NCBI GenBank assembly: GCA_963837485.1
Contig: CAWINP010000027.1
Coordinates: 186,001 to 250,000, forward strand
Direction of reading: 5' to 3'
Origin: Solirubrobacter sp963837485
GTDB taxonomy: Bacteria; Actinomycetota; Thermoleophilia; Solirubrobacterales; Solirubrobacteraceae
DNA length: 64,000 bases
The notes under the pieces were generated by a model. It did not search any database. It saw only the letters and a list, made by a program, of their open reading frames with translations, and was not told where the DNA came from. The position numbers and the translations under genes are program-made. Position 1 is the first letter of the stretch, and each line of letters begins with the position of its first letter. Below, in pieces: positions 59,259 through 64,000 of the stretch.

Positions 59259-60386
59259 CTAGTCCTCCAGCGCCGCGAGGATCACCGCGAGCGCCACCTC
59301 GGCGCGCGGCAGCAGCGAGGCCTCGAGCACGAACTCCTCCGGGTTGTGCGCCTTGCCGCCGCGCGGGCCGAGCCCGTCGACGGTGACGGGGATGCTCGCG
59401 GCGAAGTGGCTCGCGTCGCTGGCGCCGCCGCGGGCGCCGGCGTGCACAGGTCGGCCGAGCGCCTCCGACGCGCGCGCGAGCAGTTCCGCGGTCTGGAGCT
59501 CGGAGTGCATGCCCGGCCAGCGGCGGATCAGCTCGGCTTCGAGCCGCACGCCCTCGTGCTCGGCGGGGATCCGCTCCAGCACCGCCTCGATCGCCTCGAG
59601 CTCGTCGGCGCGGAGGTCGCAGAACAGCTCCCCGGTTCCCGGCACGACGTTGAACGCGTCGCCCGAGCGCAGGACGGTGGGCACGGCGGTCAGGCGCGCC
59701 GGGCCGTGGGGGTCGTGCGCGGCGGCGACGGCCTGCGCGGCGACGGCCAGCGCCAGCAGCGCGTTCCTGCCGCGGTCCGGCGCCGAGCCCGAGTGCGCGC
59801 TGCGCCCGTGCGCCCGCACGTGGATCGTGCCCGCGGCCTTGCGCCGCACGACGACCGCCTCGGCGTCGTCGCGGAGCTCGCCCGCCTCGAAGCACAGGCA
59901 CGCGTCGTAGGAGGCGAAGCGCTCGACGTGGGCGAACGGCTGCGTCCGCCACTCCTCGTCGTTGACCAACAGCAGCGCGATCTCCGCGTACAGCTCCGGC
60001 CGCCTGGCGAGTACGCGCAGCGCGCCGATCGCGATCACGTCGCCGCCCTTCATGTCGACCGACCCGGAGCCGACGAGCTGCTCGCCTTCGCGCACGAGCG
60101 GCTTGTGCTGGGCGTGCGCGACCACCGTGTCGAGGTGGCCGAGCAGCAGGATCCGGCGGCTGCCCGTGCCCTTGATGCGGGCGACCGCGTCCTGGGCGTG
60201 GTCCGCCGAGGAGCAGGGGATGCGCTCGAGCTCGGCCTGCTCGGGCAGCAGCAGCGCGCACACGGCGACGCACTCCTCGGCGCCGGCGACGTCGCCCGAC
60301 GGGCTCGACACGCCGACCAGCGCCTCGAGCTCGCGCGCGACCCGGTGCGCGATCTCGGCGGCGTTCTCGGCGATCCAGGCATCCAT
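59259..60386 (-). CDS. M20-family zinc peptidase
   Basis: A 375-residue metallopeptidase of the ArgE/DapE/CPG2 group. Metal ligands: His in GHLDTV (about 84), Asp in GSVDMKGG (about 111), Glu pair in VNDEEW (about 144) and Glu in CFEAGE; the last His is in AHNPEEFV (about 352). The dimerisation domain lies between 175 and 280 (HVRAHGRSAHSGSAPDRGRNAL). The CPG2-like order suggests a glutamate carboxypeptidase or related amidase; the substrate is unknown. It is divergent from mutM, 26 bases apart. Confidence 0.9.
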   Translation of the reverse strand: MDAWIAENAAEIAHRVARELEALVGVSSPSGDVAGAEECVAVCALLLPEQAELERIPCSSADHAQDAVARIKGTGSRRILLLGHLDTVVAHAQHKPLVREGEQLVGSGSVDMKGGDVIAIGALRVLARRPELYAEIALLLVNDEEWRTQPFAHVERFASYDACLCFEAGELRDDAEAVVVRRKAAGTIHVRAHGRSAHSGSAPDRGRNALLALAVAAQAVAAAHDPHGPARLTAVPTVLRSGDAFNVVPGTGELFCDLRADELEAIEAVLERIPAEHEGVRLEAELIRRWPGMHSELQTAELLARASEALGRPVHAGARGGASDASHFAASIPVTVDGLGPRGGKAHNPEEFVLEASLLPRAEVALAVILAALED

Positions 60387-60412
60387 GGGTGGGCCAGGCT
60401 AACGTCTCACCC

Positions 60413-61270
60413 GTGCCCGAGCTGCCCGAGATGGAGATCGTCGCCCGCCGCCTGTCCGAGGCGCTGCCGGGCCAGGCGATCGAGTCGGTGGCGACGCCGG
60501 GGATCAACGTGCTCAAGACGTTCGATCCGCCGCTGAGCGCGCTCGAGGGCGCCAAGATCTCCGACGTGCGGCGGCGCGGGAAGCTGCTGCTGCTCGAGGC
60601 CGACGGCGGCGAGCGCGGGCCGCTGACGCTGCTCATGCACCTGATGTCCGCGGGCCGGCTCCAGCTCCAGCCCAAGCGCGGCTCGCTGCGCGACAAGACC
60701 TCGCGCGTGCTGATCCGGCTCCCCGACGATCACGAGCTGCGGCTGCGCGAGTTCGGGACCAAGCAAGCGGCGTGGATCAAGCTCCTGACGCTCGATGGGC
60801 TGGAGGCCGAGGAGTCGCTGAAGACGCTCGGTCCCGAGGCGTGGCCGGACCCGCCGGAGCTGGGCGAGCTGCTCGCCTCCCCGCGCCCGCTGCACTCGCT
60901 CCTGCGCGACCAGCAGGCGATCGCCGGCATCGGGCGCACCTGGGTCGACGAGATCCTGCACGCCGCGAAGCTGTCGCCGTTCAAGCGCGGCGACGATCTC
61001 TCCGACCGCGAGGCCGCGGCGCTTCGGTCGGCGATGGCCGGCGAGCTGGGTCGCGTGCTCGCGGTCTACGAGGAGAAGATCGCGCTGCCGCTGCCGGAGA
61101 AGTTCCCGAAGCCGACGCGGGTGCACGCCCACCAGGGCGAGCCCTGCCCGCGCTGCGAGACGATCCTCGAGGCGGTGTTCTACGAGGACTACGTGATGAC
61201 CTACTGCCCGCACTGCCAGACCGAGGGCCGGATCCTCAAGGACCGGCGGTTGTCGCGACTGTTGAAATAG
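60413..61270 (+). CDS. mutM: formamidopyrimidine-DNA glycosylase (Fpg/MutM)
   Basis: A 285-residue base-excision repair glycosylase/AP lyase. The start MPELPEMEIVARRL supplies the catalytic Pro2 and Glu3; the GTG at 60413 gives exactly this start. A Lys lies in RRRGKLLLLEA, HLMSAGRL is the His-containing helix, and IAGIGRTWVDEILH forms the helix-two-turn-helix. The zinc finger is CPRC-x16-CPHC (about 246-266). LtrA follows after 4 bases. Confidence 0.95.
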   Translation: MPELPEMEIVARRLSEALPGQAIESVATPGINVLKTFDPPLSALEGAKISDVRRRGKLLLLEADGGERGPLTLLMHLMSAGRLQLQPKRGSLRDKTSRVLIRLPDDHELRLREFGTKQAAWIKLLTLDGLEAEESLKTLGPEAWPDPPELGELLASPRPLHSLLRDQQAIAGIGRTWVDEILHAAKLSPFKRGDDLSDREAAALRSAMAGELGRVLAVYEEKIALPLPEKFPKPTRVHAHQGEPCPRCETILEAVFYEDYVMTYCPHCQTEGRILKDRRLSRLLK

Positions 61271-61274
61271 CGCG

Positions 61275-62498
61275 GTGCCGGCGCACGCACGACGCCGCTT
61301 CAGCGGCCGCGACCCGGATGAGGAGCACCGCGCCTCCACGCCGCTGGAGCTGCTCTACGACCTGACGCTCGTGGTCGCGTTCGGCACGGCCGCCGACGAG
61401 CTCGCGCACTTCGTCGCCGAGGGCCACGCGTGGGCAGGCATCGGCGGCTTCGTGTTCGCCGTCTTCGCCGTCACCTGGGCGTGGCTGAACTACTCGTGGT
61501 TCGCGTCGGCCTACGACACCGACGACTGGGTCTTCCGGCTGGCGACGATGGTGCAGATGATCGGCGTCGTCGTGCTCTCGCTCGGGGTGCCGCAGATGTT
61601 CGAGTCGGTAGACCACGGCGACACGCTCGACAACGGCGTGATGGTCGCGGGCTACGTGATCATGCGCGTCTCGCTCCTGTTCCTGTGGTGGCAGGTCGCG
61701 CGCCAGGATCCGCCGCGCGCGCCCGCCGCGTACACGTACATGGCCACGATCGGGATCGCGCAGGTCGGCTGGGTCCTGCTCGCGCTGCTCGGCCTGCCGA
61801 TCGGCACGACGTTCCTTCTGTTGACCCCGCTGTACCTACTGGAGCTCGGCGGCCCGCGGCTTGCCGAGCGCAAGGCGCCGACGCCGTGGCATCCCCATCA
61901 CATCGCCGAGCGCTACGGGCTGATGGTGATCATCACGCTCGGCGAGGTGATCCTCGGCACGGTGTTCGCGCTCAACGCGCTCGTGCACGGCGAGGCCGGC
62001 TGGAGCGTCGACGCCGTGCTGCTCGCGTTCGCCGGGGTCGGCCTCACCTTCGGCTGCTGGTGGGCGTACTTCGTCATCCCCTGGGCCGAGGTGCTCGCCC
62101 GCCATCGCGAGCGCGGTTTCAGGTTCGGCTACGGCCATCTCCTCGTCTTCGCCGCGCTGGCCGCGATGGGCGCGGGGCTGCACGTGGCCGCGTTCAGCCT
62201 CGAGGGCGGCGCGGAGATCGGGGTCACCGCGACCGTCCTGGCCATCACGCTCCCGCTCGCGCTCTACGTCGCGGTCCTCTACGCGCTCTACTCGGTGCTG
62301 ATGCGCGAGCGCGACCCGTTCCACCTGACGCTGCTGGCCGGCACCGGGGCGGTGCTCTTGCTCGCCGTCGCGCTCGCGGCCGCCGGCGTGTCCATGGCGG
62401 TCTGCCTCGTGGTGCTGACGGCGGCGCCGGCGGTCACGATCGTGGGCTACGAGACGCTCGGCCACCGGCACATGGCCGACGCGCTCGAGCGGTTGTGA
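61275..62498 (+). CDS. low temperature requirement A (LtrA) family membrane protein
   Basis: A 407-residue integral membrane protein with about ten helices. The family signatures are STPLELLYDLTLVVAFG near the N-terminus, WLNYSWFASAYDTDDWVFRLATMVQMIGV and HHIAERYGLMVIITLGEVILG. LtrA proteins have been linked to cold growth in Listeria but their biochemical role is unknown. GTG start four bases after mutM, so co-transcribed. Confidence 0.88.
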   Translation: MPAHARRRFSGRDPDEEHRASTPLELLYDLTLVVAFGTAADELAHFVAEGHAWAGIGGFVFAVFAVTWAWLNYSWFASAYDTDDWVFRLATMVQMIGVVVLSLGVPQMFESVDHGDTLDNGVMVAGYVIMRVSLLFLWWQVARQDPPRAPAAYTYMATIGIAQVGWVLLALLGLPIGTTFLLLTPLYLLELGGPRLAERKAPTPWHPHHIAERYGLMVIITLGEVILGTVFALNALVHGEAGWSVDAVLLAFAGVGLTFGCWWAYFVIPWAEVLARHRERGFRFGYGHLLVFAALAAMGAGLHVAAFSLEGGAEIGVTATVLAITLPLALYVAVLYALYSVLMRERDPFHLTLLAGTGAVLLLAVALAAAGVSMAVCLVVLTAAPAVTIVGYETLGHRHMADALERL

Positions 62499-62515
62499 CC
62501 CACATGTCTGCGTAA

Positions 62516-62532
62516 TCTGGAATCTCTCCAGA
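62516..62532 (+). promoter_or_regulatory. candidate Fur-box-like palindrome upstream of furA
   Basis: TCTGGA and TCCAGA are exact complements around ATCTC, 22 bases before the furA ATG. FurA-type regulators bind their own promoter near such repeats, and this is the only one between ltrA and furA. Only six bases per arm, so chance is possible. Confidence 0.45.
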
Positions 62533-62554
62533 GTCTGTGCTACTGCTGGAGGGG

Positions 62555-62981
62555 ATGCCGGTGGTCGCAGAGCTCGAGCGGATGCTGCGCGGGGCCTCCC
62601 TGCGCGTGACGCGACCTCGCGTGGCGGTGCTGGCCGCCGTGCACGAGCATCCGCACGCGGATACGCAGTCGCTCGTCGGCGTCGTGCGCGGGGAGCTCGG
62701 CGAGGTCTCGCAGCAGGCGGTCTATGACGTGCTCAATGCACTGACGGACGCCGGTCTGGTGCGGCGCATCCACCCGCCGGGCTCGGTGGCGCGCTACGAG
62801 TCGCGGGTCGGCGACAACCATCACCACGTCGTGTGCCGGTCGTGCGGCGTCATCGCCGACGTCGATTGCGCCGTCGGCAGCACGCCGTGCTTGACCGCCT
62901 CCGACGACCACGGCTTCGCGATCGACGAGGCCGAGGTCATCTATTGGGGTCTGTGTTCTGATTGCTCCGGAAAGGGTTCCC

Positions 62982-62989
<8 letters not shown>
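62555..62989 (+). CDS. furA: Fur-family regulator (FurA, katG-associated)
   Basis: A 144-residue regulator. The winged helix is LRVTRPRVAVLAAVHEHPHADTQSLVG and SQQAVYDVLNALTDAGLVRRIHPPGSVARYESRVGDNHHHVVCRSCGVIADVDCAVGSTPCL, nearly the mycobacterial FurA pattern. The His and Cys residues (HHH, CRSC, CSDC) bind metal. The ATG at 62555 matches the family start. The gene overlaps katG by 8 bases, so the two are coupled, as in mycobacteria, where FurA represses katG. Confidence 0.95.

Positions 62990-64000
<1,011 letters not shown>

Overview
The window is very GC-rich, densely packed actinobacterial DNA. Many starts are GTG or TTG, 4-base stop/start overlaps are common, and most gaps are under 50 bases. 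A FurA-KatG pair of mycobacterial type, a Kgd-type E2 enzyme, an ECF42 sigma factor with its DGPF partner, and many secreted proteins of unknown function point to an actinobacterium. My inference is a soil member of the Thermoleophilia (Solirubrobacterales); sequence alone does not prove the taxon. No rRNA, tRNA, CRISPR array, phage or transposase gene was found.

Layout. 1-3.5 kb: start of a lipoylated 2-oxoglutarate dehydrogenase E2 (cut by the window edge) below DUF3817 and Nudix genes, a redoxin-like gene, and an XRE repressor/membrane protein pair with a large operator-like palindrome. 3.6-7.1 kb: amine permease plus copper amine oxidase. 7.1-9.2 kb: an ABC1/UbiB-family gene and a Thr/Pro-rich membrane protein. 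9.4-12 kb: a divergent glyoxalase II-like/glyoxalase I pair, then an exopolyphosphatase. 12-17.3 kb: an ASCH-like gene, a tandem GC-rich repeat, pyruvate kinase with a DUF1349 gene, a secreted protein and an SDR. 17.3-25.8 kb: a mosaic block holding a secreted ZU5-like protein, a FtsX-type ABC exporter, a membrane-anchored hydrolase and a small membrane protein. It is flanked and interrupted by exact fragments of the neighbouring M29 aminopeptidase gene.

26-31.5 kb: an MBL-fold hydrolase, metF, a frameshifted secreted protein and the DHFR-like/DGPF/ECF42 operon. 31.5-36.7 kb: signalling genes (HDOD-GGDEF, GAF-PAS), a YgjP-type protease, an inhibitor-like lipoprotein and a GNAT. 36.7-42.6 kb: citrate synthase, dcd, and an ABC-2 exporter fused by overlaps to a two-component system. 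42.6-48 kb: PfkB kinase, quinone oxidoreductase, DEAD helicase, cyclophilin and a decayed NHL-repeat gene. 48-56.7 kb: a frameshifted marR facing an MFS pump, an aldehyde dehydrogenase, a second MFS pump divergent from an ECF-SnoaL sigma factor, a second ECF sigma and an APH-type kinase. 56.8-64 kb: a secreted glycosidase, sixA, a MITE-like element, an M20 peptidase, mutM, ltrA and furA-katG (katG cut by the window edge).

The genes do not form one island; they are core metabolism plus stress, efflux and signalling functions. The most unusual content is non-coding: at least four families of palindromic or dispersed repeats at gene ends (some encoding protein termini), a duplicated and split aminopeptidase gene segment, and two genes broken by shifts next to an efflux pump.
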